DNA from: Microbacterium invictum
Lineage (GTDB): Bacteria; Actinomycetota; Actinomycetes; Actinomycetales; Microbacteriaceae
Reading direction: 5' to 3'
DNA: 64,000 nucleotides
Assembly: GCF_034421375.1 (NCBI RefSeq)
Contig: NZ_CP139779.1
Coordinates: forward strand, 1,612,001 to 1,676,000
In this document: one piece after another, positions 46,245-55,409 of the stretch
How the letters are laid out: the number at the start of each line of letters is the position of its first letter
Numbering within the stretch: position 1 is the first letter of the stretch
The notes under the pieces: model-generated
Seen by the model: the letters and a program-made list of their open reading frames with translations, nothing else
What the model was told of the DNA's origin: nothing
The model's database searches: none
Program-made: the position numbers and the translations under genes

Positions 46245-47006
46245 GTGCAGACCGTCGGAGTGGACCTCGCGGCCTCGCCGGCCGGCACCGCGATGGCCAT
46301 GATCGACTGGCGGGACGACGCCGCCGAAGTCACCGGCCTCGAGGTCGGGATCGACGACCCCGAGATCGTCGCCAGCGCGCGCGGCGCGGCGTCGGTGGGC
46401 ATCGATTGCGCCCTGGGCTGGCCCGTCGACTTCGTCGACTTCCTCGCCCGCCACGCGCGCGGTCAGGCGCCCTCGGCCGCCGACTCGGGTCTCGAGTGGC
46501 GCCGCCGCCTGGCCTATCGGCACACCGACCGCGCGGTGCGCGCGCGGACCGGTCGATGGCCGCTCAGCGTCGCCACAGACCGACTCGGGCTGACCGCGAT
46601 GCGCTGCGCCGCGCTGATCGCACGCTTCGGCGAGGCCGGCCTGACGATCGACCGGTCGGGCGCGGGGGTGCTGGTCGAGGTCTACCCGGCCGCCGCGCTG
46701 CGCCTGTGGGAGATCGCCGTCCCGGGCTACAAGGTCGACGCCGGCGCCCGGGGTGTCGCGATGGCCGCGCTCGGCGCCGCGGCGCCGTGGCTCGAACTCT
46801 CACCGTCGATCCGAGGCGTGATGATGCGCTCCGCCGACGCGTTCGACGCCGTCGTCGCAGCGCTCAACGCCCGTGCGCACGCGGTCGGCGCGACGACCGC
46901 GGTGCCGCCCGGCCTCGCGGACGTCGCCCGTGTCGAAGGATGGATCGCCCTCCCGGAGACACCCCTGACCGACCTGATCGACCCGCCCCGCGCCCACGGT
47001 CGGTGA
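46245..47006 (+). CDS. DUF429 family protein, predicted RNase H-like nuclease
   Basis: 253 residues. The start VGVDLAASP and the internal GIDCALGWP and EVYPAAALR stretches match DUF429, predicted to have an RNase H fold with acidic active site residues. Activity is not established. The start GTG 46245 follows from the -10 position. It is divergent from the FAD monooxygenase. Confidence 0.85.
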   Translation: MQTVGVDLAASPAGTAMAMIDWRDDAAEVTGLEVGIDDPEIVASARGAASVGIDCALGWPVDFVDFLARHARGQAPSAADSGLEWRRRLAYRHTDRAVRARTGRWPLSVATDRLGLTAMRCAALIARFGEAGLTIDRSGAGVLVEVYPAAALRLWEIAVPGYKVDAGARGVAMAALGAAAPWLELSPSIRGVMMRSADAFDAVVAALNARAHAVGATTAVPPGLADVARVEGWIALPETPLTDLIDPPRAHGR

Positions 47007-47055
47007 GGCCGCCGATACGGCATGCTCGAAGGGTTTCCGAGCCCAGGAGGATGCC

Positions 47056-47337
47056 GTGCCCGATCCCCGACGAGAGCCGACCCGCGTCGGCGCCCTCCAG
47101 TTCGCGCCGTCGGAGGCGCCGGAGCGCTGGCGACTGACCACGGCGGGCGCCGAGGGAGCTGCGTGCGAGGCGACGTGGGGGGAGTGGGTGCGCTTCGCGC
47201 AACGGGTGATCCGCCTCGACACCCTCTCCCGCGACCTCGAGGGGCGCGGCGACGCGTGGGACCGGGGCTTCGCGGCGGGTCGGGCTGCCGCAGGCGACCC
47301 CGAGGTCGTTTCGGATCCCGTGAACCCCTATCGCTGA
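47056..47337 (+). CDS. Small protein of unknown function
   Basis: 93 residues from GTG 47056, with AGGAGG 7 bases upstream. It is soluble, with WRLTTAGAEG and a helix WGEWVRFAQRVIRL, no cysteine motif beyond one Cys and no signal. I do not recognise it. It ends 10 bases inside the convergent acetolactate decarboxylase gene. Confidence 0.7.
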   Translation: MPDPRREPTRVGALQFAPSEAPERWRLTTAGAEGAACEATWGEWVRFAQRVIRLDTLSRDLEGRGDAWDRGFAAGRAAAGDPEVVSDPVNPYR

Positions 47338-48080
47338 TCGTCGGGCGGCCGCGCGGCCCCGCCCTCGACCGCGACGATCCGATGGTCGTCGTCGTGGGTG
47401 AGCTCGGAGGCGAGGAAGCCGGGATCGGTGGGCAGAACGAGCGTGAACCGCGCGAAGGCGCCGACCGCCAGGGCGCCTCGATCCACCGTCAGATCGAGCA
47501 CGTGGCCGCCCGCGCTCCGGTCGGCGGCGAGGAAGTGCAGGTGCAGCCCCGCGACGGCGATGCCCTGGTAGATCGCCGGCGCCCAGAAGCCCACGAGCGT
47601 TCCCTCGAGGTCGGTGAGCACGCTCTCGACCTGCTCGCTCGCGACCTCAGCGAGGGGGCGGAGTGGGAAATGCTCCCGCCGTGTCGCCCGCACGCGCACG
47701 GCGCGGAAGTAGCCGTCCACACGGACCGAGTGGAAGAGGTTCCGGCTGACCGTCGCGTTCTCCACCAGCGCGGTCAGCCCCGGAAGGTCCACGGGCCCCG
47801 TGGGCACCGCCGGGACGGGCGGCTCGAGGCACAGGTCGGCGAAGGGGAGGATGTCGGTGCCGGTCATCTCGTGCGGGGGCGCGTCGACCGTGCATGCGAA
47901 GGCGCGACCCTCGAGGATGACGACCTCACTGCCCAGCCGATCGCAGCATCCGATTCCGAAGTCTCCGTGCCGAAGGGCTTCGTCCACCGGCATCCCGGAG
48001 GCGTAGGCGCCGGCCAGGAGCGCGTCGAGCACCGCGTACTGGGTCACGGCGCCGGCGGACACGCGGGCGGGAGCGGTCAT
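47328..48080 (-). CDS. alsD: Acetolactate decarboxylase
   Basis: 250 residues. It converts 2-acetolactate to acetoin. The metal ligands His 180, His 182 and His 193 in GLHLHFLAADRSAGGH are in place, as is the substrate-side EHFPLRPL segment. Its ATG 48080 overlaps the lipoprotein stop by 4 bases. No acetolactate synthase is adjacent; IlvBN at 59.4-61.7 kb could supply substrate. No signal peptide. Confidence 0.93.
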   Translation of the reverse strand: MTAPARVSAGAVTQYAVLDALLAGAYASGMPVDEALRHGDFGIGCCDRLGSEVVILEGRAFACTVDAPPHEMTGTDILPFADLCLEPPVPAVPTGPVDLPGLTALVENATVSRNLFHSVRVDGYFRAVRVRATRREHFPLRPLAEVASEQVESVLTDLEGTLVGFWAPAIYQGIAVAGLHLHFLAADRSAGGHVLDLTVDRGALAVGAFARFTLVLPTDPGFLASELTHDDDHRIVAVEGGAARPPDDQR

Positions 48081-48652
48081 CCCCATTCGATCAGGAGGAT
48101 GCTCTGCTTGGTGTCGGCGATCTTCACGGTCCCCGCTTCGAAGAAGTAGGTGATGCCGTACCCGTTCTCGTCGGTGGCCACGGCCGTTTCGGCCGGCTCG
48201 GTGACGTACACGCCCTCCGGGGTGTCTTCGATCGTCCACCCCTCGGCCTGCAGACGTTCGCGAGCCTCGTCGGCCGTCGCGTCGTCGATCGGCGCCCAGC
48301 CGTAGATGTGCAGCTGGTCGCTGGCCGGCCCGTCGAAGTTCGCCCAGACGCATTCGATCCCGCCGGCGACCTCTTCGCCGGTGATGGTGAACGGCGACGC
48401 CTGAGCGGTCCAGCCGACGCCGGCGTAGTCGGCCACCGTGCTCTCGGGGATGATCGACTCGCACGTCGGATCGGCGGTCGGCGCGGTCTCTCCGGTGGGG
48501 GTTGCCGAGGGCTCGGCGGTGGGCGAAGACGCCACCGGCGAGGGCGCGCGGGACGGCTCGGCCTCGGGGGTGCCCCCCGCGCAGGCGGTGAGGACGAGGA
48601 GTGCGGCGGCGAGCGCGCCGCCGATCTGCAGGCGGCGAAGGGCGGAGGTCAT
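48077..48652 (-). CDS. Predicted lipoprotein of unknown function
   Basis: 191 residues. Signal with lipobox VLTAC (Cys 24), then a Pro/Thr/Ala/Glu-rich linker (about 27-62) and a folded domain of about 125 residues with two cysteines (CESI and ECVW) likely to bridge. It overlaps both neighbours by 4 bases, so all three are translated together. I do not recognise the domain. Confidence 0.82.
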   Translation of the reverse strand: MTSALRRLQIGGALAAALLVLTACAGGTPEAEPSRAPSPVASSPTAEPSATPTGETAPTADPTCESIIPESTVADYAGVGWTAQASPFTITGEEVAGGIECVWANFDGPASDQLHIYGWAPIDDATADEARERLQAEGWTIEDTPEGVYVTEPAETAVATDENGYGITYFFEAGTVKIADTKQSILLIEWG

Positions 48653-49494
48653 CGATCGGTCTCCGGGGTGGGGGAGTGGAGCAGGTCGAGGAAGGTCTGG
48701 TGGAGCACGCGGTTCGTCGCGAGCGACGACCCCGTGGTCAGCGCGTCCGCGCCGGTGACATCGCTGAAGCGTCCGCCTGCCTCGTGGACGATGGGGACGA
48801 GGGCGGCGATGTCGTACTCCTTCACGCCGAACTCGGCGACGAACTCCAGCCGCCCCTCGGCCAGGAGCATGTACGGCCACGCATCGCCGTAGCCGCGGTC
48901 GCGCCACACCGAGGCGGTCAGCCTCTCCAGCGCCGCCAGCGCCCCGGCATCCCGCCACTGGCCGATGCTCTGGAAGCTGACGCTGGCGTCGGCGAGCGCA
49001 TCGACGGATGACACGGCGAGGCGCCGCACGCCGCCTTCGGGCGTGTTCGTCCAGGCGCCGTGACCGCTCGCGGCCCACCACCGTCGACCGATCGCGGGCT
49101 GACTGACCACACCCACGCGTGGCACGCCGTCGACCGTCAGTGCGATCAGCGTCGCCCACATCGGGATGCCCCGGAGGTAGTTCGCCGTGCCGTCGATCGG
49201 ATCGATGACCCAGCGCCGGGAGCCCCCGCCGGAGGAGCCGAACTCCTCACCGAAGACGTCGTCCGTCGGCCGCTCGGCCGCGAGGACCTCGCGGATGGCC
49301 CGCTCGGTGGCGAGATCGGCCTCGGTCACGTGGCTGGAATCGGGTTTGGTGCGCACGTCGAGGTCGGCGGCGTCGAAGCGGGCCATCGAAACGACGTCGG
49401 CGACGTCGGCCAGGCGCACGGCGAGCGCGAGATCCTCGGTGAGGTCTCCGTCGTGAGGGGTGTCGAAAACGCTATCCGCAGGCGGCAGGGTCAC
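48649..49494 (-). CDS. Inositol monophosphatase family protein, HisN-like
   Basis: 281 residues from GTG 49494. The metal site motifs GEEFG, DPIDGT and a late GDAWPY segment identify the IMPase fold; overall it looks like actinobacterial histidinol-phosphatase HisN. Alternatives are inositol or other sugar phosphatase. TATCCT (49502-49507, minus strand) ends 7 bases before the GTG, deciding that start over ATG 49515. It heads the run with the lipoprotein and alsD. Confidence 0.85.
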   Translation of the reverse strand: MTLPPADSVFDTPHDGDLTEDLALAVRLADVADVVSMARFDAADLDVRTKPDSSHVTEADLATERAIREVLAAERPTDDVFGEEFGSSGGGSRRWVIDPIDGTANYLRGIPMWATLIALTVDGVPRVGVVSQPAIGRRWWAASGHGAWTNTPEGGVRRLAVSSVDALADASVSFQSIGQWRDAGALAALERLTASVWRDRGYGDAWPYMLLAEGRLEFVAEFGVKEYDIAALVPIVHEAGGRFSDVTGADALTTGSSLATNRVLHQTFLDLLHSPTPETDR

Positions 49495-49501
49495 ACGGTC
49501 A

Positions 49502-49507
49502 AGGATA
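49502..49507 (-). promoter_or_regulatory. -10 box TATCCT for the HisN-like gene
   Basis: It lies 7 bases before GTG 49494 on the minus strand. Confidence 0.45.
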
Positions 49508-49599
49508 GGCGGCACGGCGGGCCCGATTTCACCGCCGCGACATCGGGATGGTAATGTTGACCCTCGGTTCGCGGGCTGTTCTCCGACGCGTCCCGGTCC

Positions 49600-49672
49600 G
49601 CGCCTCTAGCTCAATCGGCAGAGCAACTGACTCTTAATCAGTGGGTTCAGGGTTCAAGTCCCTGGGGGCGCA
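49600..49672 (+). tRNA. tRNA-Lys (CUU)
   Basis: 73 bases. Acceptor GCGCCTC/GGGGCGC, D arm with AGCTCAATCGGCAGAGC, anticodon stem ACTGA/TCAGT around a loop with CTT, T arm GGTTCAAGTCC. CCA is not encoded. TAATGT at 49552-49557 may be its -10 box. Confidence 0.96.
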
Positions 49673-49679
49673 CCGCATC

Positions 49680-49716
49680 GCAGAGCGCCCCGGTTCGCCG
49701 GGGCGTTCTGCGTTCC
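49680..49716 (+). terminator. Intrinsic terminator after tRNA-Lys
   Basis: A 14-base stem with one G-T pair (arms 49680-49693 and 49698-49711) closes on a TTCG tetraloop, followed by GTTCC. Confidence 0.75.
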
Positions 49717-49802
49717 GCCGCTCGAGGTGAGGACCGAGGTGCGGGCGTCCTACGCTGAGGGCGGGTGCCCTCCCGTCGGCACCGGTGAGCGAAGGAGCCG
49801 GC

Positions 49803-50555
49803 ATGACAGACAGCGACCTGCACGGAAAGAGAGCGATCGTCACCGGCGGTGCCAGCGGCATCGGGCTGGCGTGCGTGAAGGAGTTCCGCCGCCGGGGCGC
49901 GCACGTCATCGTGGCCGACCACCACGTCTACCAGACCGAGGCCGTGGCCGAGGAGCTCGGCGCCGAGCCGTGGGTGGTCGACCTCGCCGATACCGCGTCG
50001 CTCGAGGAGGTCCGCCTCGACGTCGACATCCTCGTCAACAACGTCGGGATGCAGCGGGTGAATCCGATCGCCGACTTCTCGCCCGACGACTTCCGTCACA
50101 TCCAACGACTGATGGTCGAGAGCCCGTTCCTGCTGATCCGCGCAGCGCTGCCGGGCATGTCGCGACGGGGATGGGGGCGCGTCGTCAACATCTCCAGCGT
50201 CCACGGCCTCCGCGCCAGCCCCTTCAAGTCCGCGTACGTCACCGCCAAGCACGGACTGGAGGGACTGTCGAAGGTCACCGCGCTCGAAGGCGCCCCGTTC
50301 GGAGTGACGAGCAACTGCGTGAACCCCGCCTACGTGCGCACGCCGCTCGTGGAGCGTCAGATCGTCGATCAGGCGCGCGTGCACGGCATCGGCGAAGACG
50401 AGGTCGTCGAGAAGATCATGCTCACCGAGACCGCCGTCAAGCGCCTCATCGAACCCGAGGAGGTCGCCTCGCTCGTGGGCTGGCTCGTCGGAGAGGCCGC
50501 CGGCATGGTCACGGGCGCGTCCTACACCATGGACGGCGGCTGGACCGCCCGATGA
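49803..50555 (+). CDS. 3-hydroxybutyrate dehydrogenase (short-chain dehydrogenase)
   Basis: 250 residues from ATG 49803, after GAAGGAG. It oxidises 3-hydroxybutyrate to acetoacetate with NAD+. TGGASGIG (14-21) binds the cofactor; Ser 132, Tyr 145 and Lys 149 (SAYVTAKHG) are catalytic; the ASPFKSAY, NPAYVRTPLVE and GASYTMDGGWTAR segments are typical of this enzyme. The usual NNAG reads NNVG. It overlaps the next gene by 4 bases. Confidence 0.92.
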   Translation: MTDSDLHGKRAIVTGGASGIGLACVKEFRRRGAHVIVADHHVYQTEAVAEELGAEPWVVDLADTASLEEVRLDVDILVNNVGMQRVNPIADFSPDDFRHIQRLMVESPFLLIRAALPGMSRRGWGRVVNISSVHGLRASPFKSAYVTAKHGLEGLSKVTALEGAPFGVTSNCVNPAYVRTPLVERQIVDQARVHGIGEDEVVEKIMLTETAVKRLIEPEEVASLVGWLVGEAAGMVTGASYTMDGGWTAR

Positions 50556-51460
50556 CCGCACCCGGAACCCATCGCCACCTCACCCGCGACGTCCCGGTCT
50601 CGGGGGGAGCACTCCGCGTCGGGGTGTGGGAGCCGAGCGATCCCGTCCGGGGCGAGATCCTCGCCGTCCACGGCGTGACCTCCTCGCACCGGGTCTGGGC
50701 TCACGTCGTTCCCCGGCTGCCGGGAGTCCGCGTGGTCGCCCCCGACCTGCGCGGGCGAGGCCGCAGCAGCGCGGGCGGTCCCGCCGGGATGGCACGTCAC
50801 GCGGACGATCTCGCCGCAGTGCTCGCCGAGACGATCGGACGGGCACCGCTGGTCGTCGGCCATTCGATGGGCGGCTTCGTCTCGGTCGTGCTCGCCCACC
50901 GCCACCCGGACCTCGTGGATCGCGTGCTGCTCATCGACGGCGGGCTTCCCCTGCAAGCGCCGGAGGGGCTCTCGCCCGAGCAGACCGTCGGCGCCATTCT
51001 CGGACCGACCGCGGCACGGCTGCGCATGACGTTCGCCGACGAGACCGCCTACCTGGAGTTCTGGCGCGATCACCCGGCCTTCCCCCCGCCGTGGACACCC
51101 GAGCTCGACGACTACTTCCGCTACGACCTCGTCGACGCGGACGGCGGCGGGATGCGCCCGGCGACCAGCGAGGCCGTCACGATCGACGACACGGTGGACC
51201 TGACCACCGGGACGACCCTCCCCGCTGCGCTCGCAGCGCTGTCGCACCCGACACGCCTGGTGACGGTGCCGCGGGGACTGCGTGACGAAGAGCCGGGGCT
51301 GTACCCGCCCGAGCACCTCCGGCGTCTGCTCTCGGAGCACCCGGTGATCGAGCACCGCCGGGTCGACGGCTTCAACCACTACACGATCGTCCTCACTCCA
51401 GAGGGTGCGGACGTCGTGGCCGAGGAGATCGACGCGCAGCTCGACCGTCGCGGCGGGTGA
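50552..51460 (+). CDS. Alpha/beta hydrolase
   Basis: 302 residues. The nucleophile elbow GHSMGG (Ser 105), an early HGVTSSHRVW oxyanion segment, and the late GFNHYT histidine define an active alpha/beta hydrolase. It is translationally coupled to 3-hydroxybutyrate dehydrogenase, so it may release 3-hydroxybutyrate from an ester or oligomer; that is inference. No signal peptide, so it acts in the cytoplasm. Confidence 0.88.
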   Translation: MTAPGTHRHLTRDVPVSGGALRVGVWEPSDPVRGEILAVHGVTSSHRVWAHVVPRLPGVRVVAPDLRGRGRSSAGGPAGMARHADDLAAVLAETIGRAPLVVGHSMGGFVSVVLAHRHPDLVDRVLLIDGGLPLQAPEGLSPEQTVGAILGPTAARLRMTFADETAYLEFWRDHPAFPPPWTPELDDYFRYDLVDADGGGMRPATSEAVTIDDTVDLTTGTTLPAALAALSHPTRLVTVPRGLRDEEPGLYPPEHLRRLLSEHPVIEHRRVDGFNHYTIVLTPEGADVVAEEIDAQLDRRGG

Positions 51461-51473
51461 CGACGGCCAGCCG

Positions 51474-52265
51474 TCAGCGCCCGCTGGCGGCGATGCGCGC
51501 GGTGAGCTGGTGGGCGTGGGCGAGCAGGGTCTTGCCCAGATCCGGAAGCCGGTCCGCGGAGAAGCGGAACTGCACCCCCGTGAGGCTCAAGGCCCACTGG
51601 GGGTGGCCGTCTCGTGCGAACACCGCCGCGCCGACGCCCAAGCTCCCTTCGACGATGAGCCCGGGATTGACCGCGTATCCGCGCTCCTGGGTCTCGCTGA
51701 TGCGCGAGCGCAGTCGACCGGGTGCGTGCGAGGCGCCCCAGCGGTCGGCCAGCTCCGGATGCCGGTCGAGGTACGCGTCCACATCGTGGGGAGCGAGGAA
51801 GGACAGGATGGCGAGGCCCGCCGAGGCCACGCCCAGGGGGAAGCGCACCCCCTCGGAGAGCACGAAGGACCGGATGGGGAAGCTCCCCTCCTCGCGCAGG
51901 AGGCAGACCGTCTCGTCCCCGCGTCGCACGGAGAGGAACGCACTCTCCTCGGTCCGCACCGCGAGAGACCGCACGATGTCCCGCGCAAGATCGGTGATGT
52001 CGAAGCGTGCAGCGGCGACCGTGCCCATGAGGTAGAGCTCGGGGCCGGGGAGCCATCGGCCGAGCCGGTCGTCGAAGTCGACCAGCCCCTCCTGCCGGAG
52101 GGCGTGCAGGATCCGGTGCGCGGTCGGCCGGGTGAGATCGGCCCGCGCGGCGAGGTCCCTCATCGGCACTCCGTCGGCCCCCGCCGCGGTGACGAGGCGC
52201 AGCAGCCTGGCTGCCCGGCCGATGGCCTGGGTTCCCGGCACCCCCGGCTGAGACACGCTGTCCAT
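51474..52265 (-). CDS. IclR family transcriptional regulator
   Basis: 263 residues from ATG 52265. An N-terminal winged helix (about 14-75, with TRPTAHRILHALRQEGL) and a C-terminal ligand domain. It lies between the two halves of the ketone-body genes and is divergent from the CoA-transferase genes, so it probably controls them. The open frame extends to 52580 without support. TAGTGT (52273-52278, minus strand) ends 7 bases before the ATG. Confidence 0.92.
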   Translation of the reverse strand: MDSVSQPGVPGTQAIGRAARLLRLVTAAGADGVPMRDLAARADLTRPTAHRILHALRQEGLVDFDDRLGRWLPGPELYLMGTVAAARFDITDLARDIVRSLAVRTEESAFLSVRRGDETVCLLREEGSFPIRSFVLSEGVRFPLGVASAGLAILSFLAPHDVDAYLDRHPELADRWGASHAPGRLRSRISETQERGYAVNPGLIVEGSLGVGAAVFARDGHPQWALSLTGVQFRFSADRLPDLGKTLLAHAHQLTARIAASGR

Positions 52266-52298
52266 GATGTGGACACTATGGGCCGTGACATCCACATC
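52266..52298. promoter_or_regulatory. Inverted repeat over the iclR promoter, likely operator
   Basis: GATGTGGA (52266-52273) and TCCACATC (52291-52298) are perfect inverted arms 17 bases apart. Between and over them lies the iclR -10 box (52273-52278, minus strand) and the transcription start, an ideal place for autorepression. The divergent CoA-transferase gene starts 70 bases further on. Confidence 0.55.
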
Positions 52299-52368
52299 GC
52301 AAGCACGAAATGGTGTCGCGCGGCCGCCACGGCGAGGATGAGGGGGCACCGGACACGAAGGAGTGCGC

Positions 52369-53154
52369 GTGATCGACAAGACCTTCCCGTCGGCGGCCGA
52401 TGCCGTCGCCGACATCCCGGACGGGGCGAGCCTCGCTGTCGGCGGGTTCGGCCTCTCGGGCAACCCGATCGCCCTGATCGAGGCGCTCCTGGCCCGCGGG
52501 ACGACCGATCTGAGCGTGGTCAGCAACAACTGCGGGGTCGACGACTGGGGCCTCGGTGTCCTGCTCCAGGCCCGCCGCATCCGGAAGATGACCTCGTCCT
52601 ACGTGGGGGAGAACAAGGAGTTCGAGCGCCAGTTCCTCTCGGGTGAGCTCGAGCTCGAGCTCACCCCGCAGGGAACCCTGGCCGAGAAGCTGCGGGCGGG
52701 GGGCTCGGGCATCGCCGCCTTCTTCACTCAGACCGGCGTGGGGACGCAGGTCGCCGACGGCGGCCTGCCGCGCCGGTACACCCCGGACGGGTCCGTGGCG
52801 GTGGCCTCGCCGCCGAAGGACGTCCGGGTGTTCGACGTGCACGGCTCTCCGCGCGAGTTCGTGCTGGAAGAGGCCATCGTCACCGACTTCGCCCTCGTTC
52901 ACGCGCGGCGCGGGGACACGGCGGGGAACCTGGTGTTCAACAAGGCGGCCCGGAACTTCAACCCGCTGGCGGCGATGGCGGGAAGGATCTGCATCGCCGA
53001 GGTCGAGGAGCTCGTCGAGCCGGGGGAACTCGACCCGGATCACATCCACCTCCCGGGCATCTTCGTCCATCGCATCATCGAGGTCGGCACCGAGATCGAA
53101 AAGCGCATCGAGAAGCGCACGGTCGCGGCATCCGACGGGAACGGGGGGCGCTGA
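52369..53154 (+). CDS. scoA: 3-oxoacid CoA-transferase subunit A
   Basis: 261 residues from GTG 52369, 5 bases after AAGGAG. It moves CoA from succinyl-CoA to acetoacetate with subunit B. The [11 protein letters not shown]oA-binding loop and [19 protein letters not shown] stretch (read as [10 protein letters not shown] and [10 protein letters not shown]) match SCOT-type enzymes rather than PcaI. It is directly followed by subunit B. Confidence 0.92.
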   Translation: MIDKTFPSAADAVADIPDGASLAVGGFGLSGNPIALIEALLARGTTDLSVVSNNCGVDDWGLGVLLQARRIRKMTSSYVGENKEFERQFLSGELELELTPQGTLAEKLRAGGSGIAAFFTQTGVGTQVADGGLPRRYTPDGSVAVASPPKDVRVFDVHGSPREFVLEEAIVTDFALVHARRGDTAGNLVFNKAARNFNPLAAMAGRICIAEVEELVEPGELDPDHIHLPGIFVHRIIEVGTEIEKRIEKRTVAASDGNGGR

Positions 53155-53155
53155 G

Positions 53156-53809
53156 ATGGCGCGGACGAGAGCCGAGATGGCGGCGCGCGCGGCCGAGGAG
53201 CTGCGCGATGGCGCGTACGTGAACCTCGGCATCGGGCTGCCCACGCTCGTGCCGAACCACCTTCCGGCCGGGGTGAAGGTCGTTCTGCAGTCCGAGAACG
53301 GGATCCTGGGCGTGGGGCCCTATCCGTTCGACGAGGATGTCGATCCGGATCTCATCAACGCGGGGAAGGAAACGGTCACGGTTCTTCCCGGAGCGGCGTT
53401 CTTCGACTCGGCGACCAGTTTCGGGATGATCCGCGGGGGCAAGATCGACGCGGCGATCCTCGGCGCGATGCAGGTGTCGCGCCATGGCGACCTCGCCAAC
53501 TGGATGATCCCCGGCAAGATGGTCAAGGGTCCGGGAGGCGCAATGGACCTGGTCCACGGTGCCGCGAAGGTCATCGTCCTCATGGAGCACGTCGCCAAGG
53601 ACGGCTCGCCCAAGATCGTGCTCGAGTGCACGCTTCCGCTGACCGGTCGCAGAGTGGTGGATCGCATCATCACCGACCTCGCCGTGATCGACGTCACGCC
53701 CGAGGGTCTCGTCCTCCTCGAGCTCGCCCCGGGTGTGAGCATGGAGGAGGTGCGGTCCCAGACCGAGCCGCCCCTCATCGTCTCGACAGATCTCAAGGAG
53801 AACCGATGA
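53156..53809 (+). CDS. scoB: 3-oxoacid CoA-transferase subunit B
   Basis: 217 residues. The active-site glutamate is in the [10 protein letters not shown] segment near residue 45; GLPTLVPN precedes it. It starts 1 base after subunit A and overlaps the thiolase by 4 bases. Together they activate acetoacetate. Confidence 0.93.
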   Translation: MARTRAEMAARAAEELRDGAYVNLGIGLPTLVPNHLPAGVKVVLQSENGILGVGPYPFDEDVDPDLINAGKETVTVLPGAAFFDSATSFGMIRGGKIDAAILGAMQVSRHGDLANWMIPGKMVKGPGGAMDLVHGAAKVIVLMEHVAKDGSPKIVLECTLPLTGRRVVDRIITDLAVIDVTPEGLVLLELAPGVSMEEVRSQTEPPLIVSTDLKENR

Positions 53810-54990
53810 ACCACGACGACGTCGTCATCGTCGCCGCCGCCCGTACCGCGCAGGGCAGACTCAAGGGCCAGTTCGCACCGCTGACGGCCGTGCAGCTCGG
53901 GAGGGCCGCGATCGCCGGCGCCCTGGAGCGCGGAGGTGTCCCGGCCGATGCCGTCGACGCGGTCCTCGTCGGCCAGGTGCTTCCGGCGGGGTCGGGTCAG
54001 AACCCCGCACGCCAGGCGGCCGTGGGGGCCGGGATCGGCTGGCAGGTGCACGCGGGGAGCATCAACAAGGTGTGCCTGTCCGGGCTGACGGCCGTCATCG
54101 ACGCGGCTCGGATGATCCGGCTCGGTGACGCGCGGGTGGTCGTCGCCGCGGGGATGGAGTCGATGACCCGGGCCCCTCATCTGCTGATGAACTCGCGCGA
54201 CGGGTACGCCTACGGCTCGATCGAGGTGCTCGATCACATGGCCTACGACGGGCTGACCGATGCGTACGACGCCGAGAGCATGGGCGCATCGACAGAGCGC
54301 CACAACGGGACTCTGGAGATCACCCGCGAGGCGCAGGACGCCGTTGCGGCTCGATCCCATCAGCGGGCTGCGGCGGCGCAGCGCGCAGGCGTCTTCGACG
54401 CCGAGATCGTGCCCGTGGAGGTACCGCAGCGCCGAGGAGCCCCGATCGTGGTGACGGCGGACGAGGGGATTCGGCCCGAGACGACGGTCGAGACCCTCGC
54501 GGGCCTCCGACCGGCGTTCGCGAAGGACGGCACCATCACCGCGGGCAACTCGTCGCAGATCTCCGACGGCGCCTCCGCCGTGGTCCTCACGTCGCGATCC
54601 CACGCCGACGAGAACGGATGGGCGGTGCTGGCCGTCGTGGGCGCCGCCGGCCAGGTGGCAGGGCCCGACAACTCGCTGCACTCGCAGCCGTCCCGCGCCA
54701 TCGCCGCCGCCTGTCGGCGCCAGGGGATCTCGCCCGCCGACCTGGACCTCGTCGAGATCAACGAGGCCTTCGGCGCGGTCGTCGTGCGGTCTCAGCAGGA
54801 GCTCGGTCTGGATGACGACGTGGTCAATCCGCATGGCGGCGGCATCGCCCTCGGCCACCCGATCGGGGCGTCGGGCAATCGCCTGGTCGTGCACGCCGTG
54901 CACGAGCTGGTGCGCCGGGGCGGCGGCACCGCGGCGGTCGGACTGTGCGGTGGCGGCGGTCAGGGCGACGCACTGATCCTCACGCGCTGA
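53806..54990 (+). CDS. Acetyl-CoA acetyltransferase (thiolase)
   Basis: 394 residues from ATG 53806. It splits acetoacetyl-CoA into two acetyl-CoA (or the reverse). Catalytic Cys 90 (NKVCLSG), the GHPIGASG histidine and the CGGGGQG cysteine are present. The [17 protein letters not shown] region is typical of actinobacterial acetoacetyl-CoA thiolases. Last of the three-gene CoA-transferase/thiolase operon. Confidence 0.94.
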   Translation: MNHDDVVIVAAARTAQGRLKGQFAPLTAVQLGRAAIAGALERGGVPADAVDAVLVGQVLPAGSGQNPARQAAVGAGIGWQVHAGSINKVCLSGLTAVIDAARMIRLGDARVVVAAGMESMTRAPHLLMNSRDGYAYGSIEVLDHMAYDGLTDAYDAESMGASTERHNGTLEITREAQDAVAARSHQRAAAAQRAGVFDAEIVPVEVPQRRGAPIVVTADEGIRPETTVETLAGLRPAFAKDGTITAGNSSQISDGASAVVLTSRSHADENGWAVLAVVGAAGQVAGPDNSLHSQPSRAIAAACRRQGISPADLDLVEINEAFGAVVVRSQQELGLDDDVVNPHGGGIALGHPIGASGNRLVVHAVHELVRRGGGTAAVGLCGGGGQGDALILTR

Positions 54991-55020
54991 TCATGCGTCG
55001 GCGCGGAGACCCGTCGTCGA

Positions 55021-55281
55021 TCAGCGACCGCGGCGCGCGCGCTTCTTCATGAGCTTGTCCTCCCGCCCGCTCACGGGGGAGTCCAGATCGATGTTCTTCC
55101 CCCGCGCGGCGCGTCGGGTGTCGACGATCGTGCCGACGGCGAGGGCGAGACTGATCCCCCAGCTGACCCACGCCAGGGCCATCCGCCAGGTGAACGCCTC
55201 GCCGTTGCGCACCCCGCGCAGGAGCGCGAGGCCGCCGGTGATCGCGCTGATGATGCCGGAACCGAACAGGTAGGAGCGCAT
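55021..55281 (-). CDS. Small membrane protein of unknown function
   Basis: 86 residues with two hydrophobic segments (about 5-22 and 33-52) and a basic tail KKRARRGR. TAGCGT (55288-55293, minus strand) ends 6 bases before ATG 55281. I do not recognise a family. Confidence 0.7.
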   Translation of the reverse strand: MRSYLFGSGIISAITGGLALLRGVRNGEAFTWRMALAWVSWGISLALAVGTIVDTRRAARGKNIDLDSPVSGREDKLMKKRARRGR

Positions 55282-55409
55282 GTCCTGACGCTACCGCGCC
55301 CGCGTGTCACAACCCGGCACTTGACACAACCCCGACCGGCTCCCGCCGCGTCCGCAGGACCCGACCGATAGCCTGGGGGACAAGCCCGTCCGCTTCGTCA
55401 GGAGTCCGT

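Noticed and set aside
55321..55374. TTGACA and TAGCCT as an otsA promoter
   Set aside because: The boxes are 42 bases apart, far too long for one promoter.
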